Source: Chloroflexota bacterium (GTDB lineage Bacteria > Chloroflexota > Anaerolineae > Anaerolineales > Villigracilaceae). Taken from it: DNA of 64,000 bases. The stretch is taken from positions 108,643 to 172,642 of the forward strand of contig JACPVF010000006.1 of NCBI GenBank assembly GCA_016191845.1, read 5' to 3'. This document shows positions 52,691 through 61,714 of this stretch, piece by piece. The translations under genes and the position numbers were made by a program. The notes below the pieces were generated by a model. It saw nothing but the letters and a program-made list of their open reading frames with translations. It did no database searches and was not told where the DNA came from. How positions within the stretch are numbered: position 1 is the first letter of the stretch; each line of letters starts with the position of its first letter.

Positions 52691-52725
52691 AAGGCGGGGT
52701 GGACCTACCAGGTCCACCCCGCCTT
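52691..52725 (-). terminator. Hairpin after hutH
   Basis: 16-bp perfect stem AAGGCGGGGTGGACCT and complement, loop ACC; five bases after the stop at 52731, no T-run on the minus strand. Confidence 0.7.
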
Positions 52726-52730
52726 CTCCT

Positions 52731-54254
52731 TTAATTCAACTTTCCGACCACTTTCTCGACTGTATCCAATATCTCGCCCGACTTGACCAAGGCCTTCATG
52801 GTGTTGTGATCGGGGTAGAGCGGACGGTCGACTTCGAGATGCTGAACATGTTTGCGGATGGTCTCGCGCGCGGCCTGCGTGCCTTTTCCAGGCTGGAACT
52901 CGCGGAAGTCGAGCGCTTGGGCGGCGGCCATGAATTCGATGCCGAGCACACCGTAGGCATTATCGAGAATCTGGGTGTTCTTGAGGGCGGTGTTCATGCC
53001 CATCGAGACGAAGTCCTCCTGGTCGGCGGCGGCGGGGATCGACTGGATGCTGGCGGGGGTCGAGAGAATGCGCTGTTCGACGACCAGATGGTCGGCGGTG
53101 TACTGGCTCAGCATCAGGCCAGAGTAGAAGCCAGGCTCATGCGCGAGGAAATCGGGCAGACCCTGGGAGAGCGCGGGGTTGGTGAGACGGTTCAGGCGGC
53201 GCTCGGCCAGCACACACACCATCGTAATGGCGGCGCCCGCCATATCCATCGGCAGGGCCACGGGTGTGCCCTGGAAGTTGGCGCCCGTCAGGGTCAGCTT
53301 CAGCTCAGGGACAAAGATGGGGTTGTCACCCACGCCGTTCAGCTCGATCTCAACCTGCGAGCGGGCATAGGCGATGGCGTCGCGCGCCGCGCCGATGACC
53401 TGCGGCGTGGAGCGCATCGAGTAGGCGTCCTGCACCTTGGTCTTCATCTTGCCCGTGGTCAGGTCTGAGCCGTCGATCATCTTCATGATGTTCTGCGCCG
53501 ACTTGACCGCGCCGCCGAAACCACGCAGCTCGTGCAGCTTGGTGTTGTAGGGCTTCATGTTGCCCAACAGCGCCTCGATGGACATGGCTGCGGCGATCTC
53601 GGCCTGCCTGAGGAAGCGTTCCATGTCGTAGATGTTGAGGGCTGAGATGGCGGTCAGCAGGTTGGAGCCATTGATGGCGGCCAGGCCGTCGCGCGCCTGC
53701 AGGCCAGGGACGGGAATCCCCGCCCGCTTCATGGCCTCTGCACCCGGGAGCCGCTCGCCGTTAAAGAAAGCTTCGCCTTCGCCCATCAGAAGCAGAGCGG
53801 CCTGCGCCATGGGAGCCAGGTCCCCGCTTGCGCCGACTGAACCCTTCTGACAAACCACGGGTGTGACACCCTTGTTGAGCATCTCCACCAGTGTTTGGGT
53901 GATCTCGGGGCGGCAGCCGGAGTTGCCGTGTGCGTGGACGTTTATGCGCCCCGCCAGCGCCGCGCGCACATGCTCGACCGGTGCGGGGTCGCCGATGCCC
54001 GCAGCATGGTTGTAGATGAGGTATTTCTGGAACTCTTTTACCTGCTCGTCGTTCAAAATCTTTTCTGAAAACTCACCGATGCCGGTGTTCGTGCCGTACA
54101 TGATCTCCTTCGCGGCCAGTTTCTCCTCCAGCATGACGCGGCAGACCTTGATACGCTCCAGGGCTTCGGGGGCCAGCTCCACTTTTTCGTTGAAGCGGGC
54201 AATGGCAACGACTTTTTCGATGGTGAGGGACGAACCGTCGAGGGTGATGGTCAT
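52731..54254 (-). CDS. hutH: Histidine ammonia-lyase
   Basis: 507-residue MIO-dependent lyase converting histidine to urocanate plus ammonia. The prosthetic-group triad Ala142-Ser143-Gly144 lies in GSVGASGDLAPMAQ; Tyr53 in YGTNTGIGEFS and His83 in YNHAAGIG match the active-site numbering of P. putida HutH. His83 argues for histidine (or tyrosine) and against phenylalanine as substrate; the neighbour of His is Asn instead of Ser, so a related aromatic amino acid remains possible. ATG 54254 is chosen with AGGAG eight bases before; an ATG six bases earlier is too close. No other hut gene is in the window. Confidence 0.87.
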   Translation of the reverse strand: MTITLDGSSLTIEKVVAIARFNEKVELAPEALERIKVCRVMLEEKLAAKEIMYGTNTGIGEFSEKILNDEQVKEFQKYLIYNHAAGIGDPAPVEHVRAALAGRINVHAHGNSGCRPEITQTLVEMLNKGVTPVVCQKGSVGASGDLAPMAQAALLLMGEGEAFFNGERLPGAEAMKRAGIPVPGLQARDGLAAINGSNLLTAISALNIYDMERFLRQAEIAAAMSIEALLGNMKPYNTKLHELRGFGGAVKSAQNIMKMIDGSDLTTGKMKTKVQDAYSMRSTPQVIGAARDAIAYARSQVEIELNGVGDNPIFVPELKLTLTGANFQGTPVALPMDMAGAAITMVCVLAERRLNRLTNPALSQGLPDFLAHEPGFYSGLMLSQYTADHLVVEQRILSTPASIQSIPAAADQEDFVSMGMNTALKNTQILDNAYGVLGIEFMAAAQALDFREFQPGKGTQAARETIRKHVQHLEVDRPLYPDHNTMKALVKSGEILDTVEKVVGKLN

Positions 54255-54356
54255 GGGCATATCTCCTGTGTGGGGTTGTTTGCATTGTACTCCCAAAGGT
54301 TGGGTGAAAATCGTCACGGACCTGTCCCCATTTGCATGTGACATCCATCGACCCAC

Positions 54357-55214
54357 TTAATCGTACTCGGCGCTGGAGATCCTGTTCCGACCAAGTTGTT
54401 TGGACTGGTACATGAGTTGATCTGCCCTTTGCAGCATGGCATCCACCGAAGATGGCGGAGAGGCAAAAGTGGCCACCCCCACGCTGAGCATGATGGGCAG
54501 GGAGGAGGTCCGTACCTCTTCTGTGATGGCCTGCTCCACCTTTTGCATTGCGGATAAAGCCCCCGCCTGGGTCGTGTCGGGCAGCAGTAATACGAATTCA
54601 TCCCCGCCGATGCGGGCAAACACATCGATTTTGCGGATTCTCTTTGAGACGACAGAGGCAACGCTCCTGAGGAGCTTGTCGCCCTCACTATGCCCCAGGC
54701 TGTCGTTGAATTGCTTGAAATTGTCGATGTCGATGTAGGCCAGGCTGAGCGGCGTCCTGTTCCTGCGTGCCCGCTCGATCTCCATTTCGGCTCGGTCGTA
54801 GAATTCGCGGCTGTTGGGGATGCCCGTCAGATGGTCGGTGCGCGACTGGTTGTGCTCGTGCAGGAGGGCCTGTTTGAATTCCCACAACAATTCGACGATT
54901 CCCAGGAACAAGGCCAGGCGTACAACCACGTTGATGTAGCGGATGAATTCCTGGGAATACGTCCGCCCTGAAAGCAGGTTGAACGAGAGCCAGGCTGTAA
55001 TGCTAAGGATGGCCAGAATCCTGCCCATCTTTGGACCGATGTACCAGGTGACCAGCGCAATGGGGATCAGGTAGAAGAAAGAGATGGCGATCTCGAAGTG
55101 GGTCTGATGATCGAGATAGATGAACAGGATCAATAACAGGAACGACAGAACCAGCACGGCGTTCTTGTCAGCCCGCGATAACAATTTATTGAGGCGAATC
55201 AGGGCCTGGCGCAT
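54357..55214 (-). CDS. Membrane diguanylate cyclase (GGDEF), copy 1
   Basis: 285 residues: four TM helices (about 20-112), a helical signalling linker (LLWEFKQALLHEHNQSRTDH), and a GGDEF domain (about 122-280). Intact GGDEF catalytic motif with RKID five residues before it, the RxxD product-inhibition site. It makes cyclic di-GMP from two GTP, tuned by an unknown membrane signal. It lies directly downstream of its paralogue (58-bp gap), both probably one transcript, and 100 bp before hutH. Confidence 0.93.
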   Translation of the reverse strand: MRQALIRLNKLLSRADKNAVLVLSFLLLILFIYLDHQTHFEIAISFFYLIPIALVTWYIGPKMGRILAILSITAWLSFNLLSGRTYSQEFIRYINVVVRLALFLGIVELLWEFKQALLHEHNQSRTDHLTGIPNSREFYDRAEMEIERARRNRTPLSLAYIDIDNFKQFNDSLGHSEGDKLLRSVASVVSKRIRKIDVFARIGGDEFVLLLPDTTQAGALSAMQKVEQAITEEVRTSSLPIMLSVGVATFASPPSSVDAMLQRADQLMYQSKQLGRNRISSAEYD

Positions 55215-55271
55215 GAGGTGGTCTTCTCCATCCTATCATTTTTCTGTCAATTTTGGAGTACAAGCAGGTCC

Positions 55272-56159
55272 TTACCCGCCTTTCACCTCCACGTTGGAGG
55301 TCGACCCGACCTGCATATAAAAAGTTTGATCCTTGCCGTGACTCTTGGCCTGGTACATGGCATGGTCCGCCTGACGCAACATTCGGTCGACGGTGACAGG
55401 GACGGAATGGAAGGTGATCACCCCGATGCTCAAAGTGACGGGTGGAACCATTTCCAGTGCGCGTTTGTTGAGGGCCGTTTCGATTTTGCCCATTGCACTT
55501 TTTGCCCCTGATTGGTCGGTGTTGGGGAAGAGGATGACGAACTCGTCTCCGCCCAAGCGGGCAAATACATCCGTCTTGCGGATGATCCCGTCCACTGTCT
55601 GGGCAACGCTTTTTAACAACCTGTCACCTTCGCTGTGTCCCAGGGTGTCGTTGATCGATTTGAAATCGTCCAGGTCGAGATAAGCCACACTGAATGGACG
55701 CCCATACCGCCGCGACCGTTCGAGTTCCAAAGTGGCCTGGTCATAGAACTCACGGCTGTTGCTGATGCCTGTCAGGTGATCGGTGCGAGATTGCCTGTGT
55801 TCGTGCGAAACGACCAGTTTCAATTCGTACAAGAGTTCGTTGACCAGCAGAAAAACAGCCAGACGGGTGAGCGCGTTGAAATAGCGGATGATCTCGTGCG
55901 TGTACGTCTCGCCGGCCAGCCAGTTCGAGACCAGCCAGGCGACAATGCTGACAGCAATCAGCATCAGCCCGGACCGCGCGTTGACGTACCAGGCTGCGAT
56001 GGCGATGGGGATGAGATAGAAGAGGGAAAAAGAGATCTCGAAACCTGTCAGGTAATCGACGTACCCGAACAGAGCCGCCATCAAGAGGCACCCCACCAGG
56101 ATGACTCGAGGGTCCAATTTCAACAGAACTTTATGGATGCGCACCAGCAGGATTCTCAT
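55272..56159 (-). CDS. Membrane diguanylate cyclase (GGDEF), copy 2
   Basis: 295 residues, same architecture as the next gene: four TM helices (about 20-115), helical linker, GGDEF domain with intact GGDEF and the I-site RKTD five residues before. The two proteins align from end to end, which marks a tandem duplication. The start is set at ATG 56159 because MRILLVRIHK matches MRQALIRLNK of the paralogue; the longer ORF begins at 56192 and neither has a clear ribosome site. Cyclic di-GMP made here could be removed by the HD-GYP protein encoded divergently. Confidence 0.92.
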   Translation of the reverse strand: MRILLVRIHKVLLKLDPRVILVGCLLMAALFGYVDYLTGFEISFSLFYLIPIAIAAWYVNARSGLMLIAVSIVAWLVSNWLAGETYTHEIIRYFNALTRLAVFLLVNELLYELKLVVSHEHRQSRTDHLTGISNSREFYDQATLELERSRRYGRPFSVAYLDLDDFKSINDTLGHSEGDRLLKSVAQTVDGIIRKTDVFARLGGDEFVILFPNTDQSGAKSAMGKIETALNKRALEMVPPVTLSIGVITFHSVPVTVDRMLRQADHAMYQAKSHGKDQTFYMQVGSTSNVEVKGG

Positions 56160-56192
56160 TTCGGTTATTTTTATCATACTCATTTTGTCCAT

Positions 56193-56546
56193 TTTTTCAA
56201 TGATGCCTGTCCTTTGCCGACTTCCATTCGACCACGCCTATACAGATAATGGAATTTATTTGCAAGTTTTGAGCCTCATGGCCGTGCTATTATCAAATAA
56301 CAAGATAAATTATCTACGGACGATTTTATAAAATTTTGACCGGTCGCTGCGATGGAGGGACATACTTTGTGGATACAGAGTTTGGCGTAGACAGCGCTAT
56401 CTTCTGGCTTGAGATGTAGTCGCGATCATGTTCTGCCGACCCCCTTTCTCTCCCTGGATGCCTCTCTCCATGTAAACTTGACGGTGCTATCTGGGGATAG
56501 GGGTACAATCAGTTTGATGTGACCATCTAACATAAAAGGAATATCT
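56193..56546. other. Divergent intergenic region of the c-di-GMP locus
   Basis: 354 bp between the GGDEF genes and the HD-GYP gene. The half near the GGDEF genes is AT-rich. Near the HD-GYP gene there is TACAAT (56504-56509) with TTGACG 20 bp upstream (spacing too long for a normal promoter) and AAAAGGAAT before ATG 56547. No ORF with coding character was found. Confidence 0.6.
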
Positions 56547-59500
56547 ATGGACAGGATTTCCAGCAGGTGGAGACGGATGGCATGGGATTTGCGCGCATTG
56601 GGGATCACCGCGCTGTATATGTTGACCGGCGGCCTTTGGATCTTGTTGTCAGATAGCGTGGCCGCTTCTATTGCCCTGGGCGATCAACGGGTCCTAACCC
56701 AGATCAGCATTTACAAGGGGTGGGTTTATGTGCTGGTGACGGGGCTTCTGCTCTATTGGCTTGTCCATACCAACAACCGTTCCCTGTGTGCAATCAACCG
56801 AAACTACGTTTTACTGGCCGAGAACATTTCAGACGTGATCTGGGTCCTTGACCTGGATGCGGGGTGTTTTACCTACGTCAGTTCGTCCATCCATCATTTG
56901 CGGGACCTGACCTCCGAAGAGGCCCTGCGCGAGACCCCGCAGCAGGCTCTTCTGCCCGAGAGTTGGGAGCGCATCTCATCCGCCTTGCCGGGACGCATCG
57001 AGGAGTTCAAAGGCGGGATCAACAGGATTTATATGGATGTTCTGGCCCAGCCTCGAAAGGATGGCTCCGTGGTGTGGGTGGAAACCACCAGCCGTTTCGT
57101 GGTCAACGAGGAGAACGGGCATCTCGAAACCTATGCCGCCAGCCGCGACATCACCGAGCGCAGACAGGCAGAGAAAACCCTGCACGAAACCCAGGTCATG
57201 TTGAACCTGGCAGAGGAGGTGGCGGGGGTGGGGAGTTGGCGTTGGGACCTCGCCACCCAAAAAGTGACCTGGTCGGAGCAGATGTTCCGCCTGTTTGGGG
57301 TGGAGCCGGAAGGCTTTGACGGGGATGTCAACCGCGTGATCGCGGAGCGCATACATCCCGATGATGTCGCTGCCGTGCAGGAGGCCAACCGCAAGGTGTT
57401 GGAGGAGGCCAACCCCGTTCCCATGACTTATCGCATTTGTCTGCCTGATGGAACAGAGCGAATTGTCTGGGCGCAAGGCAGGCTGATGGCGAATGAACCG
57501 GATACTCCGGTGGCCCTGGTGGGATACGTGCAGGACATCACCGAGCGGGTACGTTCCGAAAGAACGATTTTGCAAATGCAGCGCCTGTACGCCACCCTCA
57601 GCCAGGTCAATCAAACCATCGTGCGCATACAGGACCCATTGGAGTTGTATCGTTCCATTTGCCATGTGGCCGTGAAGTTTGGAGAATTTACCCTGGCCTG
57701 GGTGGGGCTGCTGGATGAAGCCAGCGGCGACATCCTGCCCGTGGCCGCCAGTGGGCTGGACGTGGGACACTGGCCGTTTCCCATTGTCAATTTGAATGAT
57801 GAACTGTTTGCCCATCACCTGACCACCCTTGCAATCCGCACTTCCAGCCTGCAGACCAGCGAGGACGTTCAATCCGACCTGCGCCTGGCTGCCATGCAAG
57901 CGACCCTGCAGCAATATCCTTTCCATGCAGCGGCAGCGGTGCCGCTCAATAAGGGCGGGCGGACGATCGGGGTGTTGTCGATTATTTCCTCTGAGGTCGG
58001 ATTCTTCAAGGCGCGCGAGGAACAACTCCTGCTCGAAGAGATGGGCATGGATATCTCCTTTGCGCTGAATAACATCGAGAACGAAAAGGTCAAACGTCAA
58101 TGGGCGGATGCCTTCGAGCATTGCGCTTACGGTATTGCCATTGGGCTGCCGTCGGGGAGGATTCTGACCTGCAATCCTGCCTTTGCGGGACGACAGGGAT
58201 ATACCATCGATGAGGCTGCTTCCAAACCGATCCTGGAAATGTATGCCCCAGAGGAACAGGAACACGTCAGGGATTGGATCGCAGAAGCGGACCGTTCGGG
58301 TCACGTTCAATATGAGGCGCGCATGATTCGCAAGGATGGCCATGTCTATCCCGTCCAGATGGACGTGGTCAGTGTGCGGGATGAGGCGGGGAATTTGCTC
58401 TATCGTGTGGCCACCCAGCAGGACATCACTGCGCGCAAGCGGGCGGAACAAATTCAGCGGGAGATGGAGCTGCGTTTTTCGAAGATATTCCAGGCCAGCC
58501 CGGTCGCGATCAATATTTTCTGGCTTTCAGATGGCCGCTCACTGGACGTCAATGATGCTTTTTTGGAGATGACCGGTTACTCGCGTGTGGAGATTCTTGG
58601 CCAAACTGTTGAGGACCTGAACCTGTTTGCGGATGCCGAAACGCGCATGAATTGGATGGAAAAGCTACGAGCCGGTCAGCGGATCATTAACCAGGATGCC
58701 CAAATCCGCCGTAGGAACGGCGAGGTTCGTAATGCGCTGGCCTCACTCGACAGGATCGAAATCAATGGGGAACCGATGGCGCTGATGCTTGTCACCGATA
58801 TCACCGAGCGTAAGCGGGCGGAACAGGCGCTGCGCGATAGTGAGGATAAATTCAAATATATCTTCGATCATTCCCCCATCGGAAAATCGATCACTACGCT
58901 GGATGGACATCTTAGCGTGAATCAAACCTTTGCCGACATGCTGGGTTATTCCATTGAAGAATTGCAAGGCCGTAGCTGGCAGGAACTGACACACCCGGAC
59001 GATGTCGAACTCAACCAACGAGAATTGGAGCCTGTGCTTGCTGGGGAAAAGGAAACAGCACGCCTGGCCAAGCGCTATCTGCATAAGAACGGCTCCATCG
59101 TATGGGTGGACTTGAGCACCAGCCTGCGCCGGGACCCGGACGGCAAGCCGCTCTATTTCATCTCTGCGATTATCAACATTACCGAGCGCAGGCAGGCGGA
59201 AGATGCTTTGAGGGAGAGCGAGCGTCAATTACGTGCTCTGGTCACATCTCTGGATGATATCGTCTTCGAATTGGATGAGCGCGGCGTCTACCGGAACATT
59301 TGGGCGGCGGACGAGAACTTGCTGCTTCGCCCTCGTATCCAGTTGTTGGGGCAGAGCATGCCCGAGATCCTGGGCGGCGAAATAGGCCGCCTCTTCGAAG
59401 AGTCCATTCCCCGTGTGTTGTCCAGTGGAATCCCGGAGAATATCGAATATCCGCTCGAGATCATGGGAAGCGAACATTGGTTCCTGGCACGCATCAATCC

Positions 59501-61640
59501 GATCAAGTTCGGCAGCGAGGCTCCGCATACAGTTTCCCTGCTGGTTCGTGATATTACCGACCGCAAGGTGGCTGAGGAGGCCAGGCGCGCTAGTGAAGCA
59601 CGCTTTGCCACGGTATTCAACGCCAGTCCGATGGCCATTGCCATTACAGGTGTTCGGGACAATCGCCTCATGGACGTCAATCCGGCCTGGCAGACCGTCA
59701 CTGGCTGGACCAGGGATGAGGTCATCGGGTATTCTCCGGATAAGTTCAACCTGTGGGCTGACCCTTCCGAGCGCGAGCAGATGGTCAAAACCATGCTCGA
59801 CAAAGGAATGGTGCAGGGCTTCGAAGTGAGCAGCCGTAAAAAGTCTGGGGAGATCGTCAACCTGTTGATGTCGGCGGAACTGATCACGGTGGCGGGCGAA
59901 CGGTGCATGCTGTCGGTCGCCCAGGATATCACCGAACGGAAACGGGCGGAACAGGAGATCCAAAAACGGAACGCCGACCTGTTGCTCATCAATGATCTGA
60001 ATGAGGTGGTAAACCGTGGGAAGGATCTTAACAGTATTTTGGAGGTGTTGGCTAGTGGGGTTCGCAATACCTTCACCGCTCAGGATACGACCGTCTACCT
60101 GATCAGCCCTGATGGACAATATCTGGAGATGCAAGGGAGCACGCTCCCGAAGCAGGTGGCGAGCCAGATCGAAAAAATGATCGGTATGCCCATCCCCAGG
60201 GTTCGCATCCCGCTTTCTGAAGCGGCATATCTTCAAAAGTTGTTGTCCAACCCACAGGGGAGTATCGTGAACGATCCACACGAGATTCAGCAATGGATCA
60301 GGGAATTTGCGGGAACGATCTTCCTGCCGAAGTCATTGTATGCTGCTGTTCTAAAGCTGATTGGGCCGATCTACCAACTTTTAGGAATTCGTTCGGTCCT
60401 CTCGATTCCCCTGATTTCTTCCGATCGGACGATCGGCCTGATGGACATCTCCAGCCGGGGTGAATTTGCTGCGGAGGATCTGGAACGTGTTCGCACAATC
60501 AGCCGCCAGGTCACGGCTGTCATCCTCCGAAAGCAGGCGGAGGAACGAGCTCAACTTCAGTTACGGCGCCTGCGCGCCTTGAACGAGATCGACCGTGCCA
60601 TCAATGCCAGCCTCGACATGTACCTGTCCCTCGACATCCTGCTCAGTGAGGTACTATCTGAACTCAATGTGGACGCTGCCTCGGTTCTGTTGCTGAATCC
60701 CGTCTCACAAATGTTGGAGTATGTTGCCGGTAAGGGCTTCTATACTTCGCACATCAAATACTCACGCATGCGCATCGGGGAGGGATTTGCGGGCCAGGTT
60801 GGCCTGGAGCGTAAGCCGCTGCATGTCTTCGGCCCGGGCGGAGTGGATGACCGGAACAAACGGGCCGAATTGTTCCGGGATGAGCAATTTGTGGAATATT
60901 ATGGCGTTCCATTAGTATCGAAGGGCGTGCTAAAAGGAGTGCTCGAAGTATTCCATCGCATTCCCCTGTCTCCCGATCCAAGTTGGAGCAAATTCCTGGA
61001 AACCCTTGGCGAACAGGCAGCCATTGCCGTAAACAATGCTCAACTTTTCGAGGATATCCAACGGTCCAACCTGGAGCTGATTACCGCCTACGACGCCACC
61101 ATCGCGGGCTGGTCCCGTGCTATGGACCTGCGCGATAAGGAAACCGAGGGACATTCGCAGCGCGTCACCGAATTGACCCTGCGGTTGGCGCAAAGGATGG
61201 AGATGAACGAAATCGAACTTCAATACGTTCGGCGTGGATCGCTCCTGCACGATATCGGCAAACTAGGTGTGCCCGACCATATCCTCTTCAAGCCCGGCAA
61301 GTTCACCGAAGAGGAATGGGAGATCATGAGACGACATCCCACATATGCGTATGAGATGCTTTCACCAATCGATTACCTGCGGCCTGCAATCGATATCCCT
61401 TATTGTCACCACGAGAAATGGGATGGTACGGGATATCCACGCGGCCTGAAGGGAGATCAGATTCCCCTGGCTGCCAGGCTATTCGCCATTGTGGATGTGT
61501 GGGATGCCCTCCGCTCCGACCGCCCATATCGTCCCGGTTGGTCGCCTGAACAGGCCCGTGCCTATATCATTGAACAGTCGGGTATGCACTTTGATCCCAA
61601 GGTGGTCGAGGCGTTCCTCGAGATGATCGAAGGGGGGTAG
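56547..61640 (+). CDS. Membrane PAS/GAF/HD-GYP cyclic-di-GMP phosphodiesterase
   Basis: 1697-residue sensor-effector. Two TM helices (about 12-32 and 50-70), PAS domains ending in DITER-type linkers near residues 205, 330, 630, 755, 880, 1005 and 1130, a GAF domain between about 345 and 515, two further GAF domains (about 1150-1330 and 1345-1500), and a C-terminal HD-GYP domain (about 1515-1690) with SLLHDIGKLGVPDHIL and HHEKWDGTGYPRGLKGD, all metal and GYP residues present. It should hydrolyse cyclic di-GMP in response to several ligands or light/redox inputs. It is divergent from the GGDEF pair. AAAAGGAAT precedes the start; a terminator follows. The plus-strand gene covers many antisense shadow ORFs. 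Confidence 0.96.
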   Translation: MDRISSRWRRMAWDLRALGITALYMLTGGLWILLSDSVAASIALGDQRVLTQISIYKGWVYVLVTGLLLYWLVHTNNRSLCAINRNYVLLAENISDVIWVLDLDAGCFTYVSSSIHHLRDLTSEEALRETPQQALLPESWERISSALPGRIEEFKGGINRIYMDVLAQPRKDGSVVWVETTSRFVVNEENGHLETYAASRDITERRQAEKTLHETQVMLNLAEEVAGVGSWRWDLATQKVTWSEQMFRLFGVEPEGFDGDVNRVIAERIHPDDVAAVQEANRKVLEEANPVPMTYRICLPDGTERIVWAQGRLMANEPDTPVALVGYVQDITERVRSERTILQMQRLYATLSQVNQTIVRIQDPLELYRSICHVAVKFGEFTLAWVGLLDEASGDILPVAASGLDVGHWPFPIVNLNDELFAHHLTTLAIRTSSLQTSEDVQSDLRLAAMQATLQQYPFHAAAAVPLNKGGRTIGVLSIISSEVGFFKAREEQLLLEEMGMDISFALNNIENEKVKRQWADAFEHCAYGIAIGLPSGRILTCNPAFAGRQGYTIDEAASKPILEMYAPEEQEHVRDWIAEADRSGHVQYEARMIRKDGHVYPVQMDVVSVRDEAGNLLYRVATQQDITARKRAEQIQREMELRFSKIFQASPVAINIFWLSDGRSLDVNDAFLEMTGYSRVEILGQTVEDLNLFADAETRMNWMEKLRAGQRIINQDAQIRRRNGEVRNALASLDRIEINGEPMALMLVTDITERKRAEQALRDSEDKFKYIFDHSPIGKSITTLDGHLSVNQTFADMLGYSIEELQGRSWQELTHPDDVELNQRELEPVLAGEKETARLAKRYLHKNGSIVWVDLSTSLRRDPDGKPLYFISAIINITERRQAEDALRESERQLRALVTSLDDIVFELDERGVYRNIWAADENLLLRPRIQLLGQSMPEILGGEIGRLFEESIPRVLSSGIPENIEYPLEIMGSEHWFLARINPIKFGSEAPHTVSLLVRDITDRKVAEEARRASEARFATVFNASPMAIAITGVRDNRLMDVNPAWQTVTGWTRDEVIGYSPDKFNLWADPSEREQMVKTMLDKGMVQGFEVSSRKKSGEIVNLLMSAELITVAGERCMLSVAQDITERKRAEQEIQKRNADLLLINDLNEVVNRGKDLNSILEVLASGVRNTFTAQDTTVYLISPDGQYLEMQGSTLPKQVASQIEKMIGMPIPRVRIPLSEAAYLQKLLSNPQGSIVNDPHEIQQWIREFAGTIFLPKSLYAAVLKLIGPIYQLLGIRSVLSIPLISSDRTIGLMDISSRGEFAAEDLERVRTISRQVTAVILRKQAEERAQLQLRRLRALNEIDRAINASLDMYLSLDILLSEVLSELNVDAASVLLLNPVSQMLEYVAGKGFYTSHIKYSRMRIGEGFAGQVGLERKPLHVFGPGGVDDRNKRAELFRDEQFVEYYGVPLVSKGVLKGVLEVFHRIPLSPDPSWSKFLETLGEQAAIAVNNAQLFEDIQRSNLELITAYDATIAGWSRAMDLRDKETEGHSQRVTELTLRLAQRMEMNEIELQYVRRGSLLHDIGKLGVPDHILFKPGKFTEEEWEIMRRHPTYAYEMLSPIDYLRPAIDIPYCHHEKWDGTGYPRGLKGDQIPLAARLFAIVDVWDALRSDRPYRPGWSPEQARAYIIEQSGMHFDPKVVEAFLEMIEGG

Positions 61641-61661
61641 AACATTTTTACAAGTGTTGCG

Positions 61662-61696
61662 AAGGACCCGACGGGCTGGAACCGTTGGGTCTTTTT
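61662..61696 (+). terminator. Terminator of the HD-GYP gene
   Basis: AAGGACCCGACGG pairs with CCGTTGGGTCTTT (G-U tolerated), T-run CTTTTT; it ends three bases before the -10 box of the next gene. Confidence 0.75.
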
Positions 61697-61698
61697 GG

Positions 61699-61704
61699 TA
61701 CAAT
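61699..61704 (+). promoter_or_regulatory. -10 box before the SGNH gene, likely leaderless
   Basis: TACAAT with ten bases to ATG 61715 and no ribosome site between. Confidence 0.5.
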
Positions 61705-61714
61705 CAATCCCGCC

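Noticed and set aside
56976..60293. Minus-strand ORFs of 491 and 354 residues
   Set aside because: Shadows of the PAS/GAF/HD-GYP gene.
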